Positions 9,491-19,619 of a stretch of DNA of 52,768 nt are shown here, piece by piece. The first letter of the stretch is position 1, and every line of letters starts with the position of its first letter. The notes beneath the pieces were generated by a model. That model searched no databases, was not told where the DNA came from, and was given only the letters and a program-made list of their open reading frames with translations. The stretch is from Halieaceae bacterium UBA4438 (lineage in GTDB: Bacteria > Pseudomonadota > Gammaproteobacteria > Pseudomonadales > Halieaceae), in the NCBI GenBank assembly GCA_002390485.1, contig DGPO01000059.1, positions 748 through 53,515 on the forward strand, read 5' to 3'. The position numbers and the translations under genes are program-made.

Positions 9491-10299
9491 AAGTCAGCGA
9501 CGCGTTGACTGCGTTTAATATTGCCAAGCGCGATGCTGAAACCTTGTTGCTTCACTCTTTGGGTCGCACTAATCGCGCCTGGCTCCTCGCGCACGATACG
9601 GACGATCTTGCTGTCGAAGACTTAAAGCAGTACTCCGCACTTTGTCGAGCGCGTGAACAGGGCGTTCCATTGGCCTACGTGATGGGGTACCGAGAATTTT
9701 GGTCGCTTGAACTTGCGGTAACGCCCGACGTACTTATTCCGCGGCCCGAAACTGAACACTTAGTCGAGTGGGCCATTGAGCGAGTCGAGGCGATTGCAGC
9801 AGCTTCATTGCTTGATTTGGGGACTGGGAGCGGCGCAATCGCATTGGCGTGCAAGGCGGCGAAACCAAAATTACAGGTGACGGCTTGTGATGTCAGTGAG
9901 CCGGCACTTGCCGTTGCGGAAAAAAACGCCAGAAATCTCGATTTGCCGATCGAATTGACCGTTTCGAATTGGTTTTCCGCCTTTGGCGATCGGGCATGGT
10001 CAATCATTGTGGCGAATCCGCCGTACGTGGCGCGGACAGATGAGCACCTGTTGCAAGGCGATGTTCGTTTTGAACCGACGATTGCATTAACTGATGGGAG
10101 CGATGGGCTCACTGATATTCGACGTATTATCACTCAGGCACCACAATACCTGACGAAAGACGGCTGGCTTTTGATTGAGCACGGCTATGATCAGGCGAGT
10201 GATGTTGGTGAAATTTTCCGGGCCCACGGGTTTAGAGACGTGAGCTTGAGGCATGATTTGGCAGGAAGGCCAAGAGTGACCGGGGGGTGCTTGCGATGA
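9487..10299 (+). CDS. prmC: Release factor glutamine methyltransferase
   Basis: PrmC uses S-adenosylmethionine to N5-methylate the GGQ glutamine of release factors. The 270-residue product has an N-terminal helical substrate-binding domain, a SAM-binding [12 protein letters not shown], and the catalytic NPPY (177-180). It begins at GTG 9487, overlapping the prfA stop by 4 nt, and ends in an ATGA overlap with moeB (10296-10299). This arrangement indicates translational coupling along prfA-prmC-moeB. Confidence 0.97.
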   Translation: MKVSDALTAFNIAKRDAETLLLHSLGRTNRAWLLAHDTDDLAVEDLKQYSALCRAREQGVPLAYVMGYREFWSLELAVTPDVLIPRPETEHLVEWAIERVEAIAAASLLDLGTGSGAIALACKAAKPKLQVTACDVSEPALAVAEKNARNLDLPIELTVSNWFSAFGDRAWSIIVANPPYVARTDEHLLQGDVRFEPTIALTDGSDGLTDIRRIITQAPQYLTKDGWLLIEHGYDQASDVGEIFRAHGFRDVSLRHDLAGRPRVTGGCLR

Positions 10300-11042
10300 T
10301 CAGTGACGAGGTTCTAGAGCGTTATTCGCGGCAGATCTTATTGCCTGAGATTGACCTTGCAGGACAGGATCGTCTGAGTCGTGCGCGTGTCGCTATTGTC
10401 GGCTGCGGTGGTTTGGGGTCCATGGTGGGGCTGTTTTTAGCTGGGGCAGGCGTTGGCCACCTTCGGCTGGTTGATCATGACAGACTTGAGATGAGTAACC
10501 TTCACCGCCAGCTCGCTTTTCGAGAGCGAGACATTGGCACCGATAAAGCCACAGCGCTAAAGGCCCAACTCGTCGCGCTTAACGGTGACGTGCACATAGA
10601 GTCCGTAACGCGACGTTTTGGCGAAAACATGCCTAACGACAGGTCAATGCTCGCCGATATCGATCTTGTTATTGATGCCACCGATAATTTGGAGTCCCGT
10701 CACTCGATAGAGAAATATACGCGGGAACTTGGCATACCTTGGATTATGGGCGCTGCTTCCCGCCTTCACGGTCAAGTGATTGCATTCAGTGGCTCACGCA
10801 TTGAGGGCTGTTATCGCTGTATCGCACCTGCCGACGACGACCGGCCAGGGTTTGATTGCCGTAGTGAAGGTGTCTTGGCTTCTGTGGTCGGCGTCATTGC
10901 CGCCTGGCAGGCGCAGGACGCGCTCATCTATCTTGCGGGGCAGCGCGAACCGCTCTGGGGTCTTCTGAGAGTTTATGACGCGCTAGAGCAACACATTGAG
11001 CGACTCTACGTTGCACCCCCTGGTGGTTGCGGCCACGACTAG
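10296..11042 (+). CDS. moeB: MoeB/ThiF-family adenylyltransferase (probable MoeB)
   Basis: MoeB activates the C-terminus of MoaD by adenylation for molybdopterin synthesis. The 248-residue product has the nucleotide loop VGCGGLGS (about 35-42), the NLHRQ motif, DATDN, the zinc-type pair CYRC (172-175) and a cysteine in FDCRSEG (188). The second zinc pair, normally CxxC near the C-terminus, is reduced to a single cysteine in GGCGHD. Synteny with prmC favours MoeB over ThiF. The ATG at 10296 was chosen over an upstream codon because of the ATGA overlap. Its stop overlaps the convergent MATE gene by 4 nt. Confidence 0.85.
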   Translation: MISDEVLERYSRQILLPEIDLAGQDRLSRARVAIVGCGGLGSMVGLFLAGAGVGHLRLVDHDRLEMSNLHRQLAFRERDIGTDKATALKAQLVALNGDVHIESVTRRFGENMPNDRSMLADIDLVIDATDNLESRHSIEKYTRELGIPWIMGAASRLHGQVIAFSGSRIEGCYRCIAPADDDRPGFDCRSEGVLASVVGVIAAWQAQDALIYLAGQREPLWGLLRVYDALEQHIERLYVAPPGGCGHD

Positions 11043-12415
11043 TCGGCGTAAAGGTCTTTCGGTATCGGTTGCTTGAGCAGTAAGACGAGGCGTACCGCGA
11101 TCATGACTGACGCGACGGTGACACCGACGATGATACCGACCCAGAACCCTGCGGCGCCGTCAAACAGGTTGTCCGCTCTCACAATGCCAAGGTAGTAACC
11201 CAGCGGCAAGGCAATGAGCCAATAGGCGACCATGCTCGCGATGAATGGGAAACGCGTCTTTTTGTAGGCGCGCATCGAAAATGATCCTACGATCTGAACG
11301 GCATCGATAATCACAAACAGTGCGGCAAGACTCAGAAGTCGGGCAGCAAGCAATGTTATGTCGGGAGACTCAGAATAAATGCCGACGATCGTAATCGGCA
11401 GTGTCAGAAGGACCGCCATGGTCGTGAGACTGATGATGCCTGAGCACAACATACCGGCCTTGAGCGCCATAAAGACACCTTGCTGGTTCTGGGCGCCCAG
11501 GGCGTGGCCCATTCGAGTCGCCATTGCCGACCCAATGGCCAGCATTGGAATGTAAAACATATCCCACACGTTAAAGGCGATCTGGTGGGCGCCAATCGCG
11601 GTATCTCCCAAAGAGGACACTAAGAGTGCGATGCCGGCAAAAACCGCAGTCTCCAGAAACATGGTGGCACCCACCGGCGACCCCAGTACTAAAATCTCTT
11701 TAATCGTGTTCGCGTTTGGTGCAACGGGTGACCAGGGGGGCATGTACTGTTTCAGCGATTTCTTCTGGAGCACGTAGACCGTGATCACGATTGCTGAGAG
11801 CCACATTGATATTGCGGTTGCGATTCCGCAGCCCTGCGCGCCCATGGCGGGAATATCACCAAAGCCAAAAATAAACATATAGTTGAGCGGAATATTGGCG
11901 ATGAAGCCTACAACAGCAGCAACCGCAAACGGTGATGTGATGCCGACCCCCTGGCAGTGGTAGCGCAGTGCCATGAAGATACCCAAGGCAGGAAACCCGA
12001 ATGCGACCATCTTGATGTACTCGCTGGATTTCTCCGCTGTTTGCCCGTCGATACCAAGCCACCCCAGCCCGAGGTGACTGAAATAGCACAGCGGTGCGAC
12101 AATCAAGCTAAGGAAAACAGACACCCACAGCGCCTGTGGCAGGTGGTCGCGAATTCGATGTATTCGCCCAGCGCCGAAGTCCTGCGCGATGATCGCAGAA
12201 CTGGCAAACATGACGCCCAGCACAACAAGGTAAAGCGGCAGCCAAATGTTGAAGCCGATGGCAATTGCAGCGAGATCCTTATCACCGAAACGTGCCGCCA
12301 TAATCGTATCGACAACACCGGTTCCCATTTGTGCGCTCTGGGCGACCAGCAGTGGCCAACCGATGCGCCAAAAATGCGTCAATTCTGATCTGAGCGAAGT
12401 GAATGTTTCGGACAT
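11039..12415 (-). CDS. MATE-family multidrug/sodium efflux transporter
   Basis: The 458-residue product is strongly hydrophobic, with about 12 predicted membrane segments in two related halves. It has MATE family features such as PLLVAQSAQMGTGVVDTIMA near the N-terminus. MATE (NorM-like) proteins export cationic compounds using Na+ or H+ gradients; the substrate cannot be read from sequence. The start at ATG 12415 (MSETFTS) is preceded by a G-rich site; an open frame continues upstream to 12481 without transporter features. It occupies the position after moeB where murI lies in Pseudomonas, so it may be a lineage-specific insertion. Confidence 0.9.
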   Translation of the reverse strand: MSETFTSLRSELTHFWRIGWPLLVAQSAQMGTGVVDTIMAARFGDKDLAAIAIGFNIWLPLYLVVLGVMFASSAIIAQDFGAGRIHRIRDHLPQALWVSVFLSLIVAPLCYFSHLGLGWLGIDGQTAEKSSEYIKMVAFGFPALGIFMALRYHCQGVGITSPFAVAAVVGFIANIPLNYMFIFGFGDIPAMGAQGCGIATAISMWLSAIVITVYVLQKKSLKQYMPPWSPVAPNANTIKEILVLGSPVGATMFLETAVFAGIALLVSSLGDTAIGAHQIAFNVWDMFYIPMLAIGSAMATRMGHALGAQNQQGVFMALKAGMLCSGIISLTTMAVLLTLPITIVGIYSESPDITLLAARLLSLAALFVIIDAVQIVGSFSMRAYKKTRFPFIASMVAYWLIALPLGYYLGIVRADNLFDGAAGFWVGIIVGVTVASVMIAVRLVLLLKQPIPKDLYAD

Positions 12416-12524
12416 GCAGCCCCCAAGCGTGACGGCGCACTGTACCACGTAACGCGAATAACTCAGGCGCTCTTTGGGCATTGTGCTATGCTCGGCGCCC
12501 AGCTACCCAAGGACGTAAAAACCG

Positions 12525-13733
12525 TTGACTGATCAAGTTGTCCAAACCGCCGAAAACCAGGCGCCAAACTCCGAGGATGTGTCGTTCGATTCGCTCGATC
12601 TTGATGCGTCGCTCATGCGCGGAATCAATGCCTTGGGCTTTGAACGGTGCTCACCCATTCAGGCCCGAATTTTGCCCTACACGCTGGAAGGGCACGATGC
12701 GATTGGCAAAGCACAAACTGGAACCGGTAAGACCGCGGCATTTTTGATCACGCTGTTCAATGACATGTTGAACAACCCGGTTGAGGGCGAGCGTTATTTA
12801 GCGGAACCCAGAGCGGTTATTTTGGCGCCCACTCGCGAGCTGGTGATGCAGATCGGGGAGGATGCAAGAGAACTCGGAAAGTTTACCGGGCTCAGTACGG
12901 TCACACTCATTGGCGGGGCTGACTACGCGAAGCAGTTACAAAAGGTTAATCAGCGCGTCACGGATATTGTTGTTGCGACCCCAGGGCGATTGATCGATTT
13001 TCTCCAGCGGCGTGATATGTTTTTGGATCGCGTGGAGTCACTGGTTCTTGATGAGGCGGACCGTATGCTTGATATGGGGTTCATACCTCAGGTGAAGCGC
13101 ATTGTGAGATCTACGCCGAAAAAAGAAGATCGCCAGACACTATTGTTCTCGGCCACCTTTAGTCCCGACATAATGAATCTCGCCAGTCAGTGGACTTTCG
13201 AGCCTATCACAGTGGAAATTGAGCCAGAGCGAATCGCGACCGAAAACGTGGATCAGCAAGTGTATGTTCTTGAGAGCCGTGATCGGCTAAATGTGCTCAA
13301 AAATATTTTGGCAACGCCTGAGGCGACGTCGGTCATTGTTTTTGCAAATCGCCGAGACCAGGTGCGACGCGTTCACGAACGACTGCAAAAAAGTGGTCTT
13401 GAGTGTGGGATATTGTCAGGCGAGATCACGCAGGCCAAGCGAACAAAGACGCTCGAGCAGTTTAAGTCTGGACGATTACGCGTGTTGATCGCAACCGATG
13501 TTGCCGGTCGAGGTATCCACGTGGATGGCGTGAGTCACGTGGTGAATTACGATTTGCCCGAGGATCCTGAGGACTACGTTCACAGGATTGGCCGTACAGG
13601 TAGAGCGGGTGAGAAGGGTGTATCGATCAGCTTTGCCAGCGAAGACAATGCCTTTCTTCTGCCGGAAATTGAGGCGCTGCTCGGTCAGTCGTTAAAGTGC
13701 ACGCAAGTTCCGGTCGATCTGGTGAACAGCTAG
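12525..13733 (+). CDS. rhlB: DEAD-box RNA helicase, RhlB-like
   Basis: The 402-residue protein has Walker A AQTGTGKT (63-70), PTREL, TPGRL, DEAD (176-179), SAT (209-211) and HRIGRTGRAG in the C-terminal RecA domain. It resembles RhlB, the degradosome helicase, in the Q-motif region (GFERCSPIQA) and in the ending LLPEIEALLGQSL. RhlB family members often carry a long basic tail, which is absent here. The start is TTG at 12525. It is divergent from the MATE gene, and its TAG stop abuts the stop of cysZ. Another DEAD-box subfamily is possible but less likely. Confidence 0.85.
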   Translation: MTDQVVQTAENQAPNSEDVSFDSLDLDASLMRGINALGFERCSPIQARILPYTLEGHDAIGKAQTGTGKTAAFLITLFNDMLNNPVEGERYLAEPRAVILAPTRELVMQIGEDARELGKFTGLSTVTLIGGADYAKQLQKVNQRVTDIVVATPGRLIDFLQRRDMFLDRVESLVLDEADRMLDMGFIPQVKRIVRSTPKKEDRQTLLFSATFSPDIMNLASQWTFEPITVEIEPERIATENVDQQVYVLESRDRLNVLKNILATPEATSVIVFANRRDQVRRVHERLQKSGLECGILSGEITQAKRTKTLEQFKSGRLRVLIATDVAGRGIHVDGVSHVVNYDLPEDPEDYVHRIGRTGRAGEKGVSISFASEDNAFLLPEIEALLGQSLKCTQVPVDLVNS

Positions 13734-14471
13734 CTATTTGAGCGGTCGCAGCTCCTCACACCACAGTAAGGTGGCGCCCGCGACGGCTGCGGGTATTAAA
13801 ACGAGGTTCAGCAGGGGTATTCCAGAGACGAATGCAACGATTCCGCCGAATCCGATCGATGTGCTACGGCGAGCGGCACACGCCGCACGAACCTCACCAA
13901 ACGACAGTTTGTGATTGTCCATCGGATAGTCCACGAACTGCAGTGACATCATCCAAGCGCCGAGCAGTATCCAAAACAGAGGCGCTGCCATATTGATCCC
14001 GGGAATGAGGCTGAGGACTAACACAGCGAGTGCCATGGGGACGTAATGCGCGATCTTTTGCAGTTCTCTGAGAAACCCTCGAGGTACAGCGAGCGCAAGT
14101 TGGACCGCCGAGCTGTCCGAGACCAGCGTCTCACCGGTGACGAACTCCTCCACTTTCTCGGCGAGTAAACCGTGGAAGGGTGACGTCAGAAAAAGCACGA
14201 TAAAAATGGACAGATAGCCCGAGAGCAATGTGCCAACGAGCCATATCAGCGGTGCGACGATCCACGTCAGAAAGCTCCATGTGCTGGTCAGTTCACCCGT
14301 AAAGTCGACATAAATCCCTGACATGAGTTGGTACAGGGACCCCGCAATCACAAGGAAGACAGCGACGTTTGCGACCAGCGGAATGATCACAAATCCGCGC
14401 AGTCCAGGACGCGTAATGATCTTGAGACCTTTAAAAAAGTAACCCATTCCAGTCATCAAGTCTGACATCAC
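13734..14471 (-). CDS. cysZ: CysZ-like sulfate transporter (EI24 family)
   Basis: The 245-residue membrane protein has about four to six hydrophobic segments and CysZ features: an N-terminal YFFKGLKIITRPGLRGF, a central segment with LIPGINMAAPLFW, and QFVDYPMDNHKLSF. CysZ mediates sulfate uptake for cysteine synthesis, with topology unlike ABC transporters. No other cys gene lies nearby. Its stop abuts the rhlB stop and its start is divergent from smr with 85 nt between them. Confidence 0.9.
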   Translation of the reverse strand: MMSDLMTGMGYFFKGLKIITRPGLRGFVIIPLVANVAVFLVIAGSLYQLMSGIYVDFTGELTSTWSFLTWIVAPLIWLVGTLLSGYLSIFIVLFLTSPFHGLLAEKVEEFVTGETLVSDSSAVQLALAVPRGFLRELQKIAHYVPMALAVLVLSLIPGINMAAPLFWILLGAWMMSLQFVDYPMDNHKLSFGEVRAACAARRSTSIGFGGIVAFVSGIPLLNLVLIPAAVAGATLLWCEELRPLK

Positions 14472-14556
14472 ATTGTCCTGTCCAATTAAGATTAGAGTCG
14501 CGCGATTATCTTTGCTCTCCTGTGATTATACTACGAAGATCTTGAGCGGGAGCGCG

Positions 14557-15147
14557 ATGATGCCAGACAACGATCTGTTCGAAAGCGAAATGAGTGACGT
14601 CACGCCGCTTAAACGGTCTCCGCGAGAGCGACTGGTAAAAACTGACTCGGTGGACGCGTCACTCAGGCGTCAGTCTGCGACGCGGACGGATACTGGGTCA
14701 GATAATGTGTTAACTGACGATGGTATTGCGCCGCTCGACGCCTGGTGTGTCCTAGAGTTTAAGCGGCCGGGGATTCAAAACGGTGTGTATAGGAAACTGC
14801 GGCTGGGGCACTATGAAACCGAGGCTAGACTTGACCTGCATCGAATGACGGTCGCCGAAGCCCGGCGTGAGCTGTGGTCATTTTTTAAAGAAGCCCGTCG
14901 GCTGGGTTTACGCACCTTGCTGATCACCCACGGAAAAGGGTTTGGTAACAAGGAGAAGTCGGGTTCGGGTGTATTGAAGGGCTATGTCAACCAGTGGCTA
15001 CAGGATATTGAGGACGTGCAGGCGTTTCACTCAGCCCAAGCGCACCATGGCGGAACAGGCTCAGCTTACGTCTTGCTTCGCAAGAGTGACGCGAAAAAGC
15101 GAGAGAATCGTGAGCGCTTCATGAAGGGTCGAGTACAGGACGTCTGA
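14557..15147 (+). CDS. Smr-domain protein (putative nuclease)
   Basis: The 196-residue product has an unstructured charged N-terminal half and a C-terminal Smr domain of about 85 residues. Smr motifs are visible: LDLHRM (92-97, usually LDLHG), THGKG (124-128) and GGTGSAYV (165-172). Small MutS-related domains cleave RNA or branched DNA; E. coli SmrB cuts mRNA between collided ribosomes. Whether this is SmrA or SmrB cannot be settled here. The start at ATG 14557 follows a GAGCGGGAG site; the open frame extends upstream to 14473 without support. Its TGA abuts the gatB stop. Confidence 0.88.
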   Translation: MMPDNDLFESEMSDVTPLKRSPRERLVKTDSVDASLRRQSATRTDTGSDNVLTDDGIAPLDAWCVLEFKRPGIQNGVYRKLRLGHYETEARLDLHRMTVAEARRELWSFFKEARRLGLRTLLITHGKGFGNKEKSGSGVLKGYVNQWLQDIEDVQAFHSAQAHHGGTGSAYVLLRKSDAKKRENRERFMKGRVQDV

Positions 15148-16590
15148 TCAACCCAGCTTTTCTTTGAGGAGCTGGTTGAGCAGCTGCGGATTTGCCTGAC
15201 CTTTTGAGGCCTTCATGGCTTGGCCGACAAAAAAGCCGATCAGTTTCTTTTGCTTGCCCTCATCCGCTACGCGGTATTGCTCTACTTGTGCCGTATTTTC
15301 ACTAATTAGCGCATTGATAATGACCTCCAGTGCCCCGCTGTCACTGACTTGCTTGAGCCCTTTGCGGTCAATAATGCTGTCGACGTCGGTCTCACCTTGC
15401 CAAAGGGCGTCAAATACGTCTTTGGCCATTTTGCTCGATAGCGTGTTGTCGTCAATTCGCGCGATCAAGGTCGCTACATCAATGGCGCTCAACGTGGCAT
15501 CGGACATTGAAATGCCTTCCTTGTTGAGTGCCGCACTGACGTCACCAAGTACCCAGTTGGCAGCTGACTTGGGGTTTTCCGAGGTTTCGGCGACGATTTC
15601 AAAAAACTCAGCGGTCGCACGTTCTTGTGTCAGTAGGTTGGCGTCGTAATTACTGAGGCCCAACTCCTCGGTATAGCGCAGGCGTTTGGCCACCGGCAGT
15701 TCCGGGAGTGACGCTCTTATGTTTTCGATGGTGGCGTCGTCAATGACAATGGGTAGGAGGTCGGGGTCCGGGAAATACCGGTAGTCGTTGGCCACTTCCT
15801 TGGAGCGCATCGCACGCGTTTCGTCGCGGTCGGGGTCAAAAAGGCGTGTCTCTTGCGTCACAGTGTGCCCAGCTTCCAGCAGATCTTGCTGCCGTTGGGA
15901 CTCAACGTGGATGGCTCGCTCGATAAATCGAAAGGAGTTGATATTTTTTAGCTCGGTGCGCGTTCCGTACGCTGATTCGCCCATCGGTCTGAGCGATATG
16001 TTGACGTCACAACGCATAGACCCCTCGGACATGTTGCCGTCGGAGATGCCCAAGTAGGTAACCAGGGCGTGCAGTGCCTTCAGGTAGGCAATGACCTGTT
16101 CTGACGTTCTAAAATCGGGTTCAGTGACCACTTCAAGAAGCGGTGTGCCCGCACGATTTAAATCGATGCCGGTGTGTGCTGGAATCGCATCATGGACCGA
16201 TTTTCCTGCGTCTTCCTCGAGGTGCGCACGCAGAATTCTGACCGGAAAAGTCGAACCGTCTTCGAGCGGCACATCGAAGATGCCTTCTTTGACAATAGGC
16301 TCGAAGAATTGCGAGATTTGATAGCCCTTTGGTAGGTCTGGGTAGAAGTAGTTCTTGCGATCGAACCGCGATATTTTGCCAATTTCAGCGCCGATACCCA
16401 GTCCGAAAACAATAGCCAGCGTGACGGCTTCGTGATTCAGCACGGGTAACGTGCCAGGAAGCGCCATATCGAGTGGATTTGTGTGCGTATTCACCTCGGC
16501 GCCAAACTGCGTGGAAGAGGACGAAAAGATTTTTGAATGTGTCGCAAGCTGCAGGTGCACCTCCAGCCCCATCACCATTTCCCAATGCAT
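15148..16590 (-). CDS. gatB: Asp/Glu-tRNA(Asn/Gln) amidotransferase subunit B
   Basis: GatB is the tRNA-binding kinase subunit that activates Glu-tRNA-Gln or Asp-tRNA-Asn before amidation. The 480-residue product has the N-terminal GLEVHLQL, the [12 protein letters not shown] signature, and a C-terminal YqeY-like domain ending QLLKEKL. It overlaps the gatA stop by 1 nt (TAATG). The order gatC-gatA-gatB upstream of a divergent mreB is seen in other gammaproteobacteria. GatCAB implies that at least one of Gln-tRNA or Asn-tRNA is made indirectly. Confidence 0.98.
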   Translation of the reverse strand: MHWEMVMGLEVHLQLATHSKIFSSSSTQFGAEVNTHTNPLDMALPGTLPVLNHEAVTLAIVFGLGIGAEIGKISRFDRKNYFYPDLPKGYQISQFFEPIVKEGIFDVPLEDGSTFPVRILRAHLEEDAGKSVHDAIPAHTGIDLNRAGTPLLEVVTEPDFRTSEQVIAYLKALHALVTYLGISDGNMSEGSMRCDVNISLRPMGESAYGTRTELKNINSFRFIERAIHVESQRQQDLLEAGHTVTQETRLFDPDRDETRAMRSKEVANDYRYFPDPDLLPIVIDDATIENIRASLPELPVAKRLRYTEELGLSNYDANLLTQERATAEFFEIVAETSENPKSAANWVLGDVSAALNKEGISMSDATLSAIDVATLIARIDDNTLSSKMAKDVFDALWQGETDVDSIIDRKGLKQVSDSGALEVIINALISENTAQVEQYRVADEGKQKKLIGFFVGQAMKASKGQANPQLLNQLLKEKLG

Positions 16591-18056
16591 TAGCGAACGG
16601 CCTCCAGTGTCGGTCTGCGGGTGTGCCAGTCGGTGCGGCTCTGAAACTGATGCGCCACGTTCAAAAGTTGAGCCTCTCCGAAACGTTGACCAATCAGCTG
16701 TAGGCCGACGGGTAGACCGTTGACCAGCCCTGCAGGCAAGCTGATTGCCGGTAACCCGGCTAAATTTGCGCCTATGGTAAATACATCTTCCATGTACATG
16801 TCGGTGATCGATTTACTGGTGTCGTTGAGGGCGAATGCCGTGTTCGGTGCAGCGGGTCCCGCAATGACGTCCACCTCATTCAAAACGCTGTCATATTCTT
16901 GTGTGATCAGGCGCCTGACTTGCTGTGCTTTCATAAAGTACTGATCGTATGAAGCGGCCGATAGGGTGAAAGTACCAACGAGTATCCGGCGCTTTACTTC
17001 AGCGCCAAAACCCTCTGTCCGAGACCTAAAATAGAGATCTTGAAGGTCGCTTGGCGCCTCACAACGGTAGCCGTAACGCACCCCGTCGTAGCGAGAGAGA
17101 TTTGCTGACGCCTCAGCAGGCGCAATCACGTAATACGTTGACACGGCTAAATCTGTGGAGGGTAAAGAAACCTCTTTGACAGTGGCGCCTGCGCGCTCTA
17201 GCTCACAGATTGCAGCATCGATTGCGGTTGCGACCTCTGTGTTGAGGTGGCTCGAAAAGAACTCTTTTGGAACGCCTATACGAAGACCAGCGATCGGGTG
17301 ATCTAAGGTCTGATGATAGTTCGGCACCGGGGTGTTATCGCAGGTGGAGTCGAGTGGATCATGCCCTGCCATTGCATTGAGCACGAGGGCACAATCTTGC
17401 GCTGAATGTGCCATGGGCCCAGCTTGGTCCATGGATGATGCGAAGGCGATCATCCCGTACCGAGAAACGCGACCGTACGTCGGCTTCAAACCGGTGATTC
17501 CGCAGAGGGCAGCGGGTTGTCTGATCGATCCGCCCGTATCGGTGCCGGTCGCAAAGGGAACCATTCCAGACGCAACGGCCACTGCTGACCCACCGGATGA
17601 GCCGCCAGGGACTCGCGTCACATCCCAGGGGTTCTTACACGCACCAAACACGCTGGTTTCGTTCGACGAGCCCATCGCAAACTCATCCATGTTGCACTTG
17701 CCCAGATTGATCATTCCTGCGTCTTTGAGCTTCTGGACTACAGTCGCGTCGTAGGGTGGAACAAAATCCGCGAGCATTTTGGAAGCGCAGGTGGTGCGCA
17801 TGCCCTGGGTGCAAAAAATATCTTTGTGCAACATGGGTATGCCAAGGAGGGGAGAGTGCTCTCCCTTCGCTCGTCTTGCATCGGCCTGATCCGCATTGGC
17901 AAGGGCTTGCTCTGCTTCAAGACAAACAACGGCATTCAGTTGAGGGTTGAGGCTATCGATTCTTGCCACGGCCTGTTCAACAAGCTGTCGACTCGATACC
18001 TCACCATTTTTTAAGGCTTGGCTGAGGGTGGCAATTGACTCGAACGCAATGGGCAT
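16590..18056 (-). CDS. gatA: Asp/Glu-tRNA(Asn/Gln) amidotransferase subunit A
   Basis: GatA is the amidase-signature subunit that releases ammonia from glutamine. The 488-residue product contains the Ser-cisSer-Lys triad context: the lysine in MLHKDIF, and the serines in the glycine/serine-rich PGGSSGGSA and [10 protein letters not shown]. The length is standard. It overlaps gatC by 1 nt (TGATG) and gatB by 1 nt, so the three subunits are translationally coupled. Confidence 0.98.
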   Translation of the reverse strand: MPIAFESIATLSQALKNGEVSSRQLVEQAVARIDSLNPQLNAVVCLEAEQALANADQADARRAKGEHSPLLGIPMLHKDIFCTQGMRTTCASKMLADFVPPYDATVVQKLKDAGMINLGKCNMDEFAMGSSNETSVFGACKNPWDVTRVPGGSSGGSAVAVASGMVPFATGTDTGGSIRQPAALCGITGLKPTYGRVSRYGMIAFASSMDQAGPMAHSAQDCALVLNAMAGHDPLDSTCDNTPVPNYHQTLDHPIAGLRIGVPKEFFSSHLNTEVATAIDAAICELERAGATVKEVSLPSTDLAVSTYYVIAPAEASANLSRYDGVRYGYRCEAPSDLQDLYFRSRTEGFGAEVKRRILVGTFTLSAASYDQYFMKAQQVRRLITQEYDSVLNEVDVIAGPAAPNTAFALNDTSKSITDMYMEDVFTIGANLAGLPAISLPAGLVNGLPVGLQLIGQRFGEAQLLNVAHQFQSRTDWHTRRPTLEAVR

Positions 18057-18340
18057 CAGTCGATCACCCTCGGTACTAAAAAGTAATTTTCTTCCTTAGA
18101 CGGCGCATTCTTCATGAGTTCCTCACGCTCCACTAACGTTGTCACGTTGTCGGTTCGAAGAGGCTGATTGGCTGTACATGGGTTGACCATCGGTGCAACG
18201 CCATGGGTGTCGACAGATTGAAGGGCATCAAACAGCGCAAGCGTCTGATTGAATTCGGCGGTGACGTTTTCGATGTCGTGTTCTGAGATCGTAAGACGCG
18301 CTAGCGCAGCGACGTCTTTCACGGTTGATGCCTGAGTCAC
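18056..18340 (-). CDS. gatC: Asp/Glu-tRNA(Asn/Gln) amidotransferase subunit C
   Basis: GatC is the small subunit that wraps around GatA and GatB and stabilises the complex. The 94-residue product has the family's [11 protein letters not shown] start, a central [13 protein letters not shown], and a C-terminal [10 protein letters not shown]. It begins at GTG 18340 and is the first gene of gatCAB. The 201-nt space to mreB is a divergent promoter region. Confidence 0.95.
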   Translation of the reverse strand: MTQASTVKDVAALARLTISEHDIENVTAEFNQTLALFDALQSVDTHGVAPMVNPCTANQPLRTDNVTTLVEREELMKNAPSKEENYFLVPRVID

Positions 18341-18392
18341 AGTAAATACCTGCTTGGTGCGTTTATGGGCCGCAAACTAACACACTTCCAGC

Positions 18393-18421
18393 TTGCTCAA
18401 AAACTATCGCATTGTTACATT
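18393..18421 (+). promoter_or_regulatory. Putative sigma-70 promoter for mreBCD
   Basis: TTGCTC at 18393-18398 and TACATT at 18416-18421 are separated by 17 nt. They lie in the 201-nt gap between divergent gatC and mreB, about 120 nt before mreB. This would give a long leader for the mre operon. The match is moderate and there is no experimental support. Confidence 0.4.
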
Positions 18422-18541
18422 TCATTTAGTAGGACGCTGTCTTGGCTAAGGTCGAGCTTCGGGGGTAACACCCTAGCGCGTGAGACGAGGGTGGCTCGTT
18501 ATCAGCGACAGTGACCGTTTACCTATCCACGGGCTAAAAAC

Positions 18542-19585
18542 ATGTTTAAACGCTTGCGAGGGATGTTCTCAACCGATCTATCGATCGACCTCGGAACAGC
18601 AAATACTCTGATTTACGTTAAAGACAGGGGCATCATTTTAGATGAGCCCTCGGTTGTGGCGATCAGGGTGCATAACGGACAAAAATCAATCGAAGCGGTC
18701 GGTACTGAAGCCAAGCGAATGCTTGGAAGAACGCCCGGAAATATTACTGCAATTAGGCCGTTGAAGGACGGGGTGATCGCAGACTTTCAGGTGACCGAGA
18801 AAATGCTGCAGCACTTTATCCTCAAGGTCCACGATACGCATTCGGGTTGGCTACGGCCTAGCCCGCGGGTTCTGATTTGCGTGCCGTGTTTGTCGACACA
18901 GGTTGAGCGAGAGGCTATACGTCGGTCTGCGGAGGGCGCCGGTGCGCGAGACGTCCGACTGATCGAAGAACCCATGGCGGCTGCTATTGGGGCCGGACTG
19001 AAGGTCGAAGAGGCCGTCGGCTGCATGGTGGTGGATATTGGCGGTGGCACAACGGAAATTGCGCTTATTTCACTCAGCGGCGTGGTTTACCGTGACTCGA
19101 TTCGTGTGGGTGGTGATCGATTCGATGAAGCCATTGTGGCGCACGTCCGTCGCCGCTTTGGATGTTTAATCGGAGACTCGACTGCTGAGCGCATCAAACA
19201 AGAGGTCGGCTGCGTTTGGGTCAGTAGTGAGCAGCGAGAAATCGATGTTCGCGGACGTCATCTTGCTGAAGGTGTGCCACGAACGTTCACCTTAGGCAGC
19301 GCTGACGTGATGACGGCGCTCGAGGAGCCCGTTGACGCGATCATCCGAGCTGTCCGCATGGCGCTCGAGCAGTCACCTCCTGAGTTAGCCGCCGATATTG
19401 CTGAGAATGGCATTGTGTTGACGGGTGGGGGAGCATTGCTGCGCGATTTAGACGCACGTATTGCTGAAGAGACCGGTTTGCCTGTTGTGATTGCGGAAGA
19501 CCCTCTGACCTGCGTTGTTCGAGGCGGCGGCATGGCCCTTGAGTTGATGGACTCCTATTCACTGGATCTCATGTCGACCGAGTAA
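18542..19585 (+). CDS. mreB: Rod-shape actin homologue MreB
   Basis: MreB forms membrane-bound filaments that guide lateral cell-wall synthesis. The 347-residue product has the actin-fold motifs in order: phosphate-1 ([11 protein letters not shown], about residues 16-26), phosphate-2 ([15 protein letters not shown]) and the adenosine motif ([15 protein letters not shown]). The N-terminus [10 protein letters not shown] is a likely membrane-anchoring amphipathic helix. It leads mreB-mreC-mreD-maf-yhdP. Its presence suggests a rod-shaped cell. Confidence 0.99.
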   Translation: MFKRLRGMFSTDLSIDLGTANTLIYVKDRGIILDEPSVVAIRVHNGQKSIEAVGTEAKRMLGRTPGNITAIRPLKDGVIADFQVTEKMLQHFILKVHDTHSGWLRPSPRVLICVPCLSTQVEREAIRRSAEGAGARDVRLIEEPMAAAIGAGLKVEEAVGCMVVDIGGGTTEIALISLSGVVYRDSIRVGGDRFDEAIVAHVRRRFGCLIGDSTAERIKQEVGCVWVSSEQREIDVRGRHLAEGVPRTFTLGSADVMTALEEPVDAIIRAVRMALEQSPPELAADIAENGIVLTGGGALLRDLDARIAEETGLPVVIAEDPLTCVVRGGGMALELMDSYSLDLMSTE

Positions 19586-19619
19586 GTTTCTGGGTTCGAT
19601 ACGGAACGAGGAACACGAC

